Notes under the pieces: model-generated
Told to the model about the DNA's origin: nothing
Databases searched by the model: none
Seen by the model: the letters and a program-made list of their open reading frames with translations, nothing else
Position numbers and translations under genes: made by a program
Shown here: one piece after another, positions 1 through 11,254 of the stretch
How positions within the stretch are numbered: the first letter of the stretch is position 1
Layout: each line of letters begins with the position of its first letter
NCBI GenBank assembly: GCA_031761405.1
Contig: JASEVX010000081.1
Span: 551,024 to 615,023 of the forward strand
Reading direction: 5' to 3'
DNA from: Serripes groenlandicus
Lineage: Eukaryota > Mollusca > Bivalvia > Cardiida > Cardiidae
Length of the DNA stretch: 64,000 nucleotides

Positions 1-3000
1 CTGTAAAAAAGAAGCGTGTTAGAACCGTGGTCAATTCGTTAATCTGACTATACAATAAAAGCGATCTAGAACCGCAGTTAATTCGATAATCTGACCGTAC
101 AAAATAAAGCGATTAAGAAACGCGTTATATTCGTTAAACTGACTGTACAATAAAGGCGGGTTTAGAACCGAGTTTAATTCGTTAAACTGACAATACAAAA
201 GAAGCGGTCTAAAACCGCTGTCAATCGTTCAAACATGATTATACAAAACAGGCGATTTAGAACAGTGGTAATTCGTTAAGCTGACTGTACAAATGAAGCG
301 GTCTAGAACCGCTGTCAATTACAAACTGACTGTACAAAAGAGGCGTGTTAGAACCACGGTCAATTGGCTAAACTGACTGTACAAAAGAAGCGGTCTAGAA
401 CCGCTGTTAATTCGTTAAACTGACCATACAAACGAATCGGACTAAAACCGCGATCCATTCATTAAACTGACTGTACAAATGAAGCGGTCTACAACCGCGG
501 TCAATTCGTTAAACTGACTATACAAAAGAAGCGGTCTAGAACCGCTGTCAATTGTTTAAACATACTGTATATAAGAGGCGGGTTAGAGCCGCGGTCAATT
601 CGTTAAACTAAATATACAAAAGAAGATGTCTAGAACCGCTGTTAATTCGATAAACTGACCATACAAAAGAAGCGGTCTAGAACCGCTCTCAATAGTTTAT
701 ACGGTCTGTAAAAAAGAAGCGGTCTTAGAACCGTGGTCAATTCGTTAAACTGACTGTACAAAAGAAGCGGGTTAGAAACGCGGTCAATTCGTTAAAATGA
801 CTATACAAAAGAAGTTATCTAGAACCGCGGTCAATTCGTTAAACTGATTGTATAAATCAAGCGGTCTAGAACGGCAGTCAATGTGTAAAATGACTACACA
901 AAAAAAGCGGTCCAGAAGCGCTGTCAATTGTTTAAACTGACTGTACACAAGAGGCGAGTTAGAACCGCGGTAAATTCGTTAAACTGAGAAGTGGTCTAGA
1001 ACCGCTGTCAATAGTTTAAATGGTCTGTACAAAAGAAGAGTTCTAGAACTGCGGTCAATTTGTTAAACTGACTTTACAAAAGCAGCGGTCTAGAACCGCG
1101 TCAATAAGCTAAACTGACTGTACAAATGAAGCGGTCTAGAACCGCTGTCAATTGTTAAAATTGACTGTACAAAAGAAGCGGTCTAGAACCGCTGTCAATT
1201 GTTAAAATTGACTGTACAAAAGAAGCGGTCTAGAACCGTTTTCAATGTGTTAAATTGACTATACAATAGAAGCGGTCTAAAACCACGATCAATTCGTTAA
1301 ACTGACTATACAAAAGAAGCGGTATAGAACCGCTGTCAATTAGTTAAACTGTCTATACAAAAGAAGCGTGTAAAACGGAGTTAAATTTGTGAAACTGACT
1401 GTACAAATGACGCGGTCTAAAACCGCGGTCAATTCGTTAAACTGACTATACAAAAGAAGTGGTCTAGAACCGCTGTCAATTCGTTAAACTGACTATACAA
1501 AAGCAGCGGTCTAGAACCGCGTCAATTCGTTAAACTGACTGTACAAATGAAGCTGTCTAGAACCGCTGTCATTTCGATAAACTGACTTTACAAAAGAAGC
1601 GGTCTAGAACCGCTGTCAATTGTTTAAACTGACTATCAAAACGAAGTGGTCTAGAACCGATGTCAATTGTTTAATCTGACTGTACAAAAGAAACGGTCTA
1701 GAACCGCGTTCAATTCATACAACTAACTGTACAAAAGAAGCGATCTAGAACCGCGTTCAATTCGTTAAACTGACTGTACAAAAGAAGCGGTCAAGAACCG
1801 CGGCCAATTCGTTAAACTGACTGTACAAAAGAAGCGGTCTAGAACCTTGGCCAATTCGTTTAACTGACTGTACAAAAAAAGCGGGTTAGAAACGCGGACA
1901 ATTCGTTAAACTGACTGTACAAATAAAGCGGTCTAGAACCGCTGTCAATTAGTTAAACTGACTTTACAACTGCAGCGGTCTAGAACCGCGGTCAATTCGT
2001 TAAACTGACTGTACAAATGAAGCGGTCTGGAACCGCTGTCAATTCGTTAAACGGACTGTACAAAAGAAGCAGGTTAGAAACGTGGTCAATTCTTAAAGCT
2101 GACTTTACAAAATACTAGGATAAGAACCTCGTTCAATTCGTTAAGCTGAATTAAAAAATTAAGCGGTCTAGAACCGCTGTCAATTCGTAAAACTGACTGT
2201 ACAAAAGACGCGGGTTAGAAACGTAGTCAATTCTTTAAGCTGACTTTACAAAATACGCTGAATAGAACCTCGTTGAACTCGTTAAGCTGACTTTAAAAAT
2301 TAAGAGGATTAGAACCGCTATTAATTCGTTAAACTTACTGTATAAATGAAGTAGTCTAGAATTACGGTCAATTCGTTAAACTGACTGTACAAGTAAAGCG
2401 GTCTAGAAACGCGGTTAATTCGTTAAACTGACCATACAAAAGAAGCGGTCTAGAACCCTGGTCAATTCGTTTACTGCCTGTAGAAATGAAGCGTTATAGA
2501 ACCGCTGTCAATTCGTTAATTTCACTGTACAAAAGAAGCGGTCTAGAACCGTGGTCAATTCATCAAACTGACTGTGCAAATGAAGAGGTCTAGAACCGCG
2601 GTCAATTCGTTAAATCAAAGACCTAATAACGTGTTGTGTTATTAGGTCTTTGGTTAAACTGACCATACAAAAAAAGCGGTTTAGAACCGCGTTTAATTCG
2701 TAAAACTGACTGTACAAAAGAAGCGGGTTAGAAAATCGTGGTCAATTCGTTAACCTGACTAAACAAAAGAAGCGGGTTAAAACCTCAGTCAATTCGTTAG
2801 ACTGACTCCATAAAAAGAAGCGGGTTAAAACCGCACTCAATTTGTTAAACAGACTGCACAAGAAAGCGGGTTAGAGCATCGTGGTCAATTCATTAAACTG
2901 ACTATACAAAATAATCTGGTAAGAATCGCGGGTAAGAACCGAGACCAATTTGTTAAACTGACTATATGATAGAAAGCGGCTTATTGCCGGTTTCAATTCG

Positions 3001-3010
3001 TATAACTAAC
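1..3010. repeat. 47-bp satellite array, about 64 units
   Basis: Degenerate 47-bp units are tandemly repeated from the first base, so the array continues off the left edge. The spacing is exact where units are well conserved (for example ACCGCTGTCA at 1141 and again at 1188). Each unit has a near-palindrome, GCGGTCTAGAACCGC, followed by a CAATTCGTTAAACTGACTG segment and TACAAAAGAA. Neighbouring copies differ by point changes and small indels, with GCGGGTTAGAACCGC as a recurring variant. No ORF runs through it. It is a non-coding satellite; function unknown. Confidence 0.95.
2615..2653. mobile_element. 39-bp hairpin inserted in a satellite unit, flanked by TTAAA repeats
   Basis: Perfect 15-nt arms (2616-2630 and 2638-2652) surround a 7-nt loop. 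The insert interrupts a 47-bp unit and is flanked by TTAAA on both sides (2610-2614 and 2654-2658), although the intact unit has TTAAA only once. This is what a small palindromic insertion with a target-site duplication would leave. TTAA is the piggyBac target, but 39 bp is far shorter than known non-autonomous elements, so a templated or hairpin-capture origin is also possible. Confidence 0.75.
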
Positions 3011-3450
3011 TGTCCAGGAGTTGCAGGTTCGACCCGATGAATCGGGTAAGCGCATTGCAATCGTTAATTTATTGTAACGAGGTAGCGGTATAAAACCGTT
3101 ATTAATTCGTGAAACGGTCTATTCGTAAAGTCTAGTGTACATAAGAAGCGGGTTCGAACCGCAAAAATGCATTTGTTAAACTGGCTTCAGAGAGACAGCA
3201 ATTCATAACCGCTGTGTACATGTGTACAGTTGACTGTACAGAGAAAGCAGGTTAGAACTGCAGTCAATTGATAAAACAGACTGTAAATACACCTGTTGTA
3301 CACTGTTTTTTAAAGGTATCATATGCTCCGCAACGAAGATGTAGAGAGGTAGCGGGTCAGAGCCGCAGTGAATTCGTAAAACAGACTGTACGGACGCTCG
3401 TGGTAACGGGACAAGCTTAACACCTGATGCACTTATGTAAGGATACACGT
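3011..3450. repeat. Decayed continuation of the 47-bp satellite plus satellite-associated block A
   Basis: Units become irregular but keep the AGCGGGTTAGAACC and GTAAAACAGACTGTAC motifs. The stretch 3320-3440 (starting ATGCTCCGCAACGAAGATGTAGAG) recurs at 10978-11112, beyond the LINE, so it is a separate repeat block that travels with the satellite. Confidence 0.75.
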
Positions 3451-3737
3451 ACGAATGTATTATTATCACATAAAGCCATATCTGGGAGTGTCATAATCCC
3501 ATTACATAAATATCATATGACACTACTAAATATCATATGACACTACTAGTTTGATTTCCAGTATTAGGCACAATTCTTTGTTACAACAAGGTAACCAAAC
3601 TATGAAAATTACATAACTTCAGCTGTTTGACGTCATAACGTTAGTAAATTTGGCGCTAAAACTGGCAATTTTCATGTAGAAATATGGTAAACTTTAAGTA
3701 GATTTATCGGAATAAGCCTCATGAATCACTTTATGTG

Positions 3738-3902
3738 ATAAATAGAATATTTCTTTCGTGTTTATTTATAATCACTTTAACAAACTCGTAAACTAAGCTG
3801 AGTATGACGCTCGCCAAGGCTCGTGGTATATCATCTCAGTAAACTCGTTCAATCAAAGTGATAATAAATAAACATGAACGAAATATCCTCTATTTACTAT
3901 AT
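3738..3902. repeat. Foldback (inverted repeat) element, about 165 bp
   Basis: The left arm (from ATAAATAGAATATTTC) is an imperfect reverse complement of the right arm (ending ATATCCTCTATTTACTAT). Arms are about 55-60 bp. The loop is itself partly self-complementary (CTGAG near 3799 and CTCAG near 3836). It has the look of a decayed MITE; no clear target-site duplication was seen. Confidence 0.7.
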
Positions 3903-5069
3903 CAGAACCATATTGAGAGGCTGTTTATACTACTACAGTCCTTTAAAGGATTTTCAAACTGTTTTCATACGAAAGCATTACGGTCATTATGATTATAGCA
4001 TACGAACCAATTAGAGAGATTAGTTGTATTATCTTAACCTGTTATTGTTTTTTTTTTTCAAAAGATTATCAAATGAAAACTTGGTGGCCTGTGAAGTAAG
4101 ATCAGAAGGTAAAGATCGAATACGGTAATAATTATACATTGTTAATGAGGAAATGTGCATGTAATATGTAAATGCAATGCAATGGAAAACGAAGCATCAT
4201 TAGAGAAATTATGTCAAAACCCGTATACCCCGTTTACTTGAGTGTTTGAACCTCCGTCAATACGTAAAGCTGACTATACAGACACTCGTAGTAAAAGGGT
4301 TTATACAACGTTTATAGCTCGTACATGTGTATCCACTTCATATATGATTGTAGGACCCTCAGTCTATACGTCAAACTGCTATACAAACACTCGTGGTAAA
4401 AGGGTATATACAATGTTGTTCTGCCTATACGCAGACAGCTAAACCGTAACAGGAACACTCAAAAACGTCGAGATACTGTTCACTGCTTTAATTGTTGAAA
4501 GGCTACAAAATAAATGAAATACTAATTAAACAAAAGTTAAATCAGACCAAATACCTAGACATAAGTGCAGCAGCATCTAAATTGCAATCATTCCAAGGGG
4601 GGGGGGGGGGGGACCCTAAAATACCAGAAGTACAAATGCCTGAGTGAAGCAAGAGTTATTGCCATTGGTACCAATCCATACACTCACAGCATTGTCAAAA
4701 ATTGAAATGTGTCACTTTCAAAGATATTATTATTTCAACAATATTTTCTGATAAGAAATGCTTGACAAAAATAATATTGTACACATCAAAACAGCATGCA
4801 ACTACTACCTATGCAAGTACTTATAAAATTCAAGTGCAGAATAGCACATGATTGCAGCATGTTTTCAAAACAAACTTTCCTATTCGAGTTCAAAGCTAAA
4901 ATCAACCAAATGTTCGGTCAAATGTATATAAATGAAGAAATGCTGAAAAGCGGCTCAAATTACTAATCAACAATCGATGCAAGTAGTAGTGCTTACATCT
5001 TGGATCACCAAGATTAGCCAACAAATAAATGATAAAGGGCTAAGGACAACTTCGTTGCCTTACGTGTGA

Positions 5070-5240
5070 ACTACGGTCAAGTAGGGTCAAATACGGTAAA
5101 CTAGGATATAAGTAAGGTGAAGTGGGTTCGACCATGATGGCTAGGGTTAACTAGGGTATCGTGTACGGTCGACTACGGTCCATTACGGTCCTCTCCGGTC
5201 AACCACGGTCATCCCCCACTACGGTAAACTACGTGCGTGA
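5070..5240. repeat. 10-bp phased ACGGTC repeat
   Basis: A short word, ACGGTC or a close variant, recurs at exact 10-bp steps. GGTC ends at 5170, 5180, 5190, 5200 and 5210, and the same step is seen for GGTCAA-like words at 5080, 5090 and 5100. The four bases between words vary freely. It may be a decayed simple repeat. Confidence 0.75.
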
Positions 5241-5261
5241 TCGTAAACTGTAACCACGGCT

Positions 5262-5620
5262 TAAGAATATTGTATCAGGTACTCGGGTTTAACTGTACAA
5301 TACATATATAGATATAACACCCATTTACATCAATCTTTTACGAAACTAAATACAAGTCTGTCATTATGAGCTCCTAATTGTGAAACGAACCTGTTATAAT
5401 TTTGAATTTATGATTTCAATACATTTGTTTAAACATACAATCAAGATATGTACCACTTACTAACATTGCTTTTTAAATAAACATAGCTAAAAGTATGATT
5501 TTATTTTAAGATTTAAGGAACTTAAACAGTTTGGCATTTTCAAATTACTTATGGATGGATATTTTTCTTAAATCGGTATTAAGTGGTTAAAATTTCAGAA
5601 TGAAATGAAATTATATACAA
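5262..5620 (-). mobile_element. Decayed 3' end of a LINE (minus strand)
   Basis: This stretch is a diverged copy of 51460-51815, where the minus strand still reads as the C-terminal end of a LINE ORF. Shared words include AGATATAACACCCATTTA, TAGATCGGTAT / AAATCGGTAT and AGATTTAAGG. On the minus strand here only fragments such as KLFKFL remain, with several stops. The two are best seen as independent dead copies of one LINE family, not as a duplication of the receptor-gene intron. Confidence 0.6.
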
Positions 5621-5639
5621 CGTAAATAACTTCTGTATG

Positions 5640-6058
5640 TGATGATGATGATTGGAACCTCATTCGTTAATCTGACTGAACAAGCCACGTGGTAAAGTGT
5701 ATTTACAAAGAGTATTGTTATCGAGTACATTGCTTCGATATAGGTAGTGTGTGGAATCAGAGGCAATTCATGAAACTAAATTTAAAAGCAAGCGCGTTAG
5801 ACTCGTAGTGTACTTGTAAAACAGACTGTACAAAAGAAGCGGTATCGAACAGCTGTCAATTCGTACACTTGAGTGCAGTGATAACATTTGTGACATTTGT
5901 GAACCTGATTGTACATAGACTGACTGTACAAAAGAAATGGTCTAGAACCGCGGTCAATTGATTAAAAACCTCGGTCCATTCGTTTAACTGACTGTACAAA
6001 AGAGGCGGTCTAAAACCGCTGTCAATTCGTCAAACTGGCTGTACAAAAGAAGCAGTAT
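5640..6058. repeat. Satellite-associated block B and short 47-bp satellite segment
   Basis: The part 5640-5850 (GATGATTGGAACCTCATTCGT, then GTGGTAAAGTGTAT) is repeated at 10487-10720. From about 5850 typical 47-bp satellite units resume and run up to the LINE insertion point. The satellite continues on the far side of the LINE, so both sides were once joined. Confidence 0.75.
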
Positions 6059-6141
6059 AGAACCGACCGACTAACTGATTTTGTTCTTGAAAGATAATGA
6101 TCATGACACGTCATAATAGGTAAAATAATAAACTTAATACA

Positions 6142-9100
6142 ATGATAAGTCACACACATTTACTGTCCCTAAATTGTCAAGGTCTGAGAGACAGAAAAAA
6201 AAGAATGCGATTAAAGCAATATATGACAGAACAAAGAATTGATATTTTATATCTGCAAGAAACCCATTTTACACCTGACATGATGCAAGAATTACAATTG
6301 CAATTCACTGAGTGGGATATGCACAATTCATACGGCAGCAACCTAAGTAAAGGATGCACAGTTCTTATTAACAAAAACCTAGAATATGATATAATAAAAT
6401 GTATTTCTGATCCAAACGGTCGTTATATTTTGCTAAATATCACACTTGAGTTGATATCTTATACCTTAATCAATATTTATGCAAACAATATTCTTAAAGA
6501 ACGAAACAAATTGTTCAACACAATAAACATATTAATCAACAATAATGCACAGGGTGCGTTAATAATATGAGGTGATATGAATGACACACTGACAAACAAT
6601 GACAGACAGTCAAGACATGATATAAAAAAATCTGTAAAAACAGTAAAATCATTAACATACTTAATAAAGAATAAACAACTATGTGACATATGGAGAGAAT
6701 TTAACCCGGAAAAACAACAATATACATGGAAAAGAACATCGAATTCAGAAAAAAGCAGGATAGATTTTTGGCTAATCGACTATTCTATGGTGCCCTTAAT
6801 ACTCAATTCAGATATTAGACCAGCATGTATAAAATACACCGATCACTTAGCAATATCTTTAAAACTTGCAAACCAATCACAGCGTGGACCGGGATATTGG
6901 AAATTTAACAATTCATACTTAACTGAAACCGAATATACTGAATTCATGACTGATTCTTTAAAAACATTATTATTAAAAAACAATAAATTAGGTTTGCAAG
7001 CAGAATGGGAATTATTAAAAATAGATATAAGAGAAAAGTCTATTGCATATGGACAAATAAATAGCAAAGTTAGAAAGAATAAAATACAAACGCTTGAAGA
7101 TGAATATAAACTTTTATCTCAAACAAGTAAAAATGAAAAAAAAATTCAAAATATTGAAATCGAATTAATGCATCTTTACCAAGTTAAAGCAGAAGGTGCA
7201 CACATTAGATCAAGGATAGAACATGTAGAACAAGGTGAAAAAAATACAAAATATTTTCTAAATCTCGAAAAAGCAAGACAAAAAAACAAAACTTTAAATA
7301 AGGTTGAAAGTAATGGAAAATCTTATACAGATGTACATGACATTCTTGAAGAAGAAGTTAAATTCTATGATAATTTATATCATTCAGATAAAGCAGAAAT
7401 TACAAAAATTAAAGATTATATATCACAGACTCAGCATGATGTCAAACTCTCTGACGCTGATGCAAATTCGTGTGAAGGACACTTTACACGTTTCGAATGT
7501 AATCAGGCAATCAAGGAAATGAAATGTAATAAAAGTCCTGGACTGGACGGCTTAACCATCGAACTTTACAGTAATTTTTGGGATATACTGGGTCCTGTGT
7601 TGACCAGAGTACTCAATGAAGGATATAACAATTCAGAGTTGACATACACACAAAGAACAGGAGTGTTATCATTACTATACAAAAAAGGAAATCCAACATG
7701 TCTCGAAAACTGGCGACCTATATCTTTACTGAATGTTGATTATAAAATAGCAGCCAGAGTACTAGCTAATAGGTTGCAAAAGGTTATTCACAAAATAATT
7801 AATATGGATCAACAAGGATACATCAAAAACAGATTTATTGGTTATAACATTAGACAAACTCAGGATATTATTGATTATGCTGAACTTTTACAAATAGATG
7901 GAGCCATAGTTTTCCTAGATTTCAGGAAAGCTTTTGACACATTAGAATGGAATTTTTTATACGAGTCTTTGAATTTCTTTGGTTTTAAAGATAGTCTCAT
8001 CAGATGGGTAAAAACACTCTATTCAAACTGCCAATCTTGTATCATAAACAATGGTTGGAGGTCGAAAACGTTCAAACCTCAAAGAGGTGTCAGACAGGGT
8101 TGTCCGGCATCTTCTCTGCTATACATCATCGCAGCCGAAATCATGGCTCTAAAGATACGAAGCTCCAAGTTAATACACGGTATACATATAAAGCATTCCA
8201 ATGAAGAATTACGAATTTCGCAATTAGCGGATGATACTACCTTATTTTTAAAAGGTGCAAATGACGTACAAAACGCATTAAACATTGTGACACTATTCGG
8301 GAAACACTCTGGACTTAAGTTAAATTCTAACAAAACTGAAGCAATGTGGATTGGAAAGCTAGCATTAAACCACAACAAACCTGGTAATATAGCTTGGCGA
8401 TCTAGCCCAATCAAAGCACTTGGTGCTTACTTCGGAACAAATGTAGATGAATGCAATGAATTAAACTGGAATAATAAATTAAAACAGTGTAACAGTATTA
8501 TTGAAAACTGGAACAAACACAAATTAACATTTTATGGCAAAATTCAAGTAATAAATAGCATAATAATTCCAAAATTTGTTTTTCTATTCCAGTCATTATT
8601 AGTCCCCAAAAAAGCAAATTGTAGAAATAAACAAATTAATTTTTAAATTTCTTTGGAACAACAAAAGGGAAAAAATTAAAAGATCAGTAATTACAGGACC
8701 GAAATCCAAAGGTGGACTTGGAATGATTGACCTAGATGCCTTCATCACTTCTCTAAAACTAAAATGGATAAAATCCTTAATCGAAAAGCAAAATGATAAA
8801 GCCCATTGGCAAATAATCCCAAAATATTTCTTAAATAGATATGGAAACAATTACTTGATATTTCACATGAATCTGGATTCTATACGCAGTATTGATACAT
8901 CACACATAAGTGACTACTACAAAAATTTACTTGAAATTTGGATTAAAGCAAAAAAATAACGATGAAATAAATCTAAAAACTTTTGACGATATCAGAAAAC
9001 AGCTCATTTGGGGAAATAAATTCATCAAACACAATCGTAAATGTATAATATTCAAGAACTGGGTAAATTCCAACATACTGTTTATTAATGATATAATAAA

Positions 9101-9884
9101 CAAAAATGGTTATGTCTGTGAGGAAACAATTTACAATAAATTGAATTTGAAGATAAATTGGATAGCCGAAACGCATACGTTAAAGCAATGTATCCCAAAG
9201 GCATGGTTAAACATACTCACATCGGAAAGATCAATAAAAACAAAAGTCAAAACCAAACTGGAAACTACAATATTCAACACGCAATTCAATTCGATAAAAA
9301 ACAAAGAAGTATATCAGATTATTGTAAATAAAAAGTTCGATGAACCATACATTCATAAATATTGGAATGAACTACTTCATCACAAAGCCAACTGGTCGAC
9401 TATATATGAATTCATTAACAATATATACGACAACAGAATAAAACAATTCAAATACCGACTAATACATAAAATCTTCACATCAAGAGAAACACGTTTCAAG
9501 TGGAAAATGATAGATTCTCCTAACTGTCACGTTTGTAATATACCTGAAACATACGAACATGTCTTTGTACATTGTCCATTAGTTGCAGACAGCTGGTCAC
9601 AATTACATAAACTGTTGGCAATATGTCGAATAGACAAAAACATATGTTCAATGCAAACAGTAATCGAAGGGTATAAACTACGCCAGACTAAATATCATCA
9701 ACTTAACATCATACTGTCACTATTTTGTTTTTGTATATACAAAGCCTATTTCCTTAGTGAAAACAGAACAAAATTCTACAATATATTTTTACTGTTCAAA
9801 CAAGAGTTCTCCTATCTTTGGAAGATAGCAAACAGGAAAAGTACAGTTGACGCCATGCTTAAACAATTTCACGACAATCTTTAA
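6142..9884 (+). pseudogene. LINE ORF2: APE endonuclease + reverse transcriptase + zf-RVT, broken by one stop and two frameshifts
   Basis: The frame starts at ATG 6142. Endonuclease landmarks are LSLNCQGLRD, LQETHF, the GDMND box, RIDFWL and YTDHLAI. Reverse-transcriptase landmarks follow: NKSPGLDGL, NWRPISLLN, the catalytic FLDFRKAFD, RGVRQGCPASSLL, the catalytic QLADDTTLFL, and KTEAMWIG. The C-terminal part has the CHVCNIPETYEHVFVHCP zinc-knuckle pattern of the zf-RVT family. Lesions: an in-frame TGA at 6568-6570 where a Gly codon of the GGDxN box is expected; an extra base near 8614, after which the protein continues in frame 2; and a second +1 shift in an A7 run at 8950-8956, after which it continues in frame 3 to the stop at 9884. 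The copy therefore cannot make the full protein without recoding. In life ORF2 nicks the target and copies the RNA there. Confidence 0.93.
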
Positions 9885-10271
9885 TAATATTAAGCAAAAC
9901 ATTTTTCATGTTAAAATTAAAATGGCGTTAAAAATCAACATAACATAACATAATCAAACTTACTCATAAGAGACACACATATACACAAACATTCGAACGC
10001 ACGCATGCCACACTCGATCACTTCATCATTCTAGCGATTTTTTCGTTTTCGTTATGTACTAGATTGATAATACAGTGAGGATTCTTTATACCTTCAAACA
10101 CTGCAACAGCAGTATTTTATTTGCTTTCTAATAATTGGAATTGTTTCTTACAATATCCTGTATTTTCTCTTTCTTTAAAATTTTGTTTACAGTTGCTGTA
10201 AGTTGTGTTACCTATGTAAAAAACAAAATGTATGAAAAAAAAAAATAAACGGGCTGTCAAGTGACAGTTGG

Positions 10272-10301
<30 letters not shown>
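9885..10301 (+). other. LINE 3' UTR, terminal hairpin and poly(A) tail
   Basis: After the stop there are about 370 nt of A-rich 3' UTR. Just before the tail lies a hairpin: CTGTCA (10254-10259), AG, TGACAG (10262-10267). The tail is an unbroken run of about 30 A residues. Many LINEs have their reverse transcriptase recognise a 3'-terminal stem-loop; whether this one serves that role is inference. Confidence 0.75.
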
Positions 10302-10306
<5 letters not shown>

Positions 10307-10312
10307 CGACCG

Positions 10313-11125
10313 CTTTTAGTTCGTAAACTTGATTGCAGTAAGGATGAAGGAGAGAACAGCAGTCGATTTGTGAACCTGATTGTACATAGAAACGGGTAAG
10401 TACCGCTATCAATTCGTAAAACTGACTGCTCAAACAATCGTGGTTAAAGGGGTAAACCTTATTTAACTCGAATACACCTCAAATATGTAGATGAGGATTG
10501 GAACATGTCATTCGTAAATCTGGCGGAAAAAGTCATGTGGTAAAGTGTATCATTAGAGTATTTTACTTAGATACATTGCGCCGATGTTGGTCGCGCGTTA
10601 AAACCAGAGTCAATTCCTAAAACGGAATGAAGAGAGCAAGAGCGCTAGACTCGTAGTCAATTTGTAAAACTGACTGTACGGAAGTAGCAATTAGGAAAAG
10701 CAGTCAATTCGTAAAATGGACTGCACTAAGGAAGCGGGTTAGTACTGCAGTCAATTTCAGCCATAAGGTCTTCATAGAAAGCAGATAAGACCCGCGTTCA
10801 ATTCGTTAAACTGACTATTCAAAAGAAGCTGGTAAGAACTGCGATCTATTCGAAAAAACTGACTACACAGAGAAAGCTGGTTATAACCGCTGGTAATTCG
10901 TAAAATTAATTGTACAGAGCAAGTGGGTGAGAACCGCAGTCGAACTGTAACACTGACTGCATTTATTCGTTTTTGATTGCATGCTCCGCAACGAAGATGT
11001 AGAGAAGAAGCGGGTCAGTGCCACAGTGAAGCCGTAAACCAGACTGTACAGACGCTTGTGGTCGCGGAACAGGCTTAAGGCCTAGTGTACTAGTGTAAGG
11101 ATATACGTACCAATTGGAAAAGTTA
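10313..11125. repeat. Satellite-related DNA continuing downstream of the LINE
   Basis: Degenerate units with GTAAAACTGACTG, AGCGGGTTAG and TCGTGGTTAAAGG continue immediately after the target-site duplication. Block B (10487-10720) and block A (10978-11112) are second copies of 5640-5850 and 3320-3440. The order of blocks differs on the two sides, so the region has been rearranged as well as interrupted. Confidence 0.75.
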
Positions 11126-11254
11126 TTTTACCCGAAACTGTGGAAATTACCGTAAAATACTATTTAGCAACACAATCTTGAGTATACAGAATTTCATGTA
11201 AACATATTCTAGGTCGATAAAAAAGAAGAACTATTTCTTGAACTTGTTCATTAA

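Larger units (their letters stand above)
3451..5260. other. Gene-free stretch with satellite relics and small repeats
   Basis: No coding region is supported. A 20-bp direct repeat (ATATCATATGACACTACTA) occurs twice near 3507-3546. Degenerate satellite-like units with GTAAAGCTGACTATACA and ACTCGTGGTAAAAGGG lie at 4240-4440. A run of 16 G residues lies at 4597-4612. The foldback at 3738-3902 and the 10-bp phased block at 5070-5240 are listed separately. Confidence 0.7.
6059..10312 (+). mobile_element. L1/Tx1-like non-LTR retrotransposon inserted in satellite, with target-site duplication
   Basis: The element body is about 6070-10301. It has a 72-nt leader, one long endonuclease/reverse-transcriptase reading frame with three lesions, a 3' UTR of about 370 nt, and a poly(A) tail. 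It is bracketed by an 11-bp target-site duplication, AGAACCGACCG, at 6059-6069 and 10302-10312. The duplicated word derives from the satellite unit, so the element jumped into satellite DNA. No ORF1 precedes the endonuclease, so this copy is either 5'-truncated just upstream of ORF2 or from an ORF1-less lineage. The small number of lesions suggests a fairly recent insertion. Confidence 0.93.

Noticed and set aside
1..3010. CRISPR-like array
   Set aside because: Units are directly adjacent and degenerate, with no unique spacers, and the genome is eukaryotic. The same applies to 29085-29846.
1..3010. CENP-B box in the 47-bp satellite
   Set aside because: TTCGTTAAA matches the first half of the box, but the CGGG half is absent.
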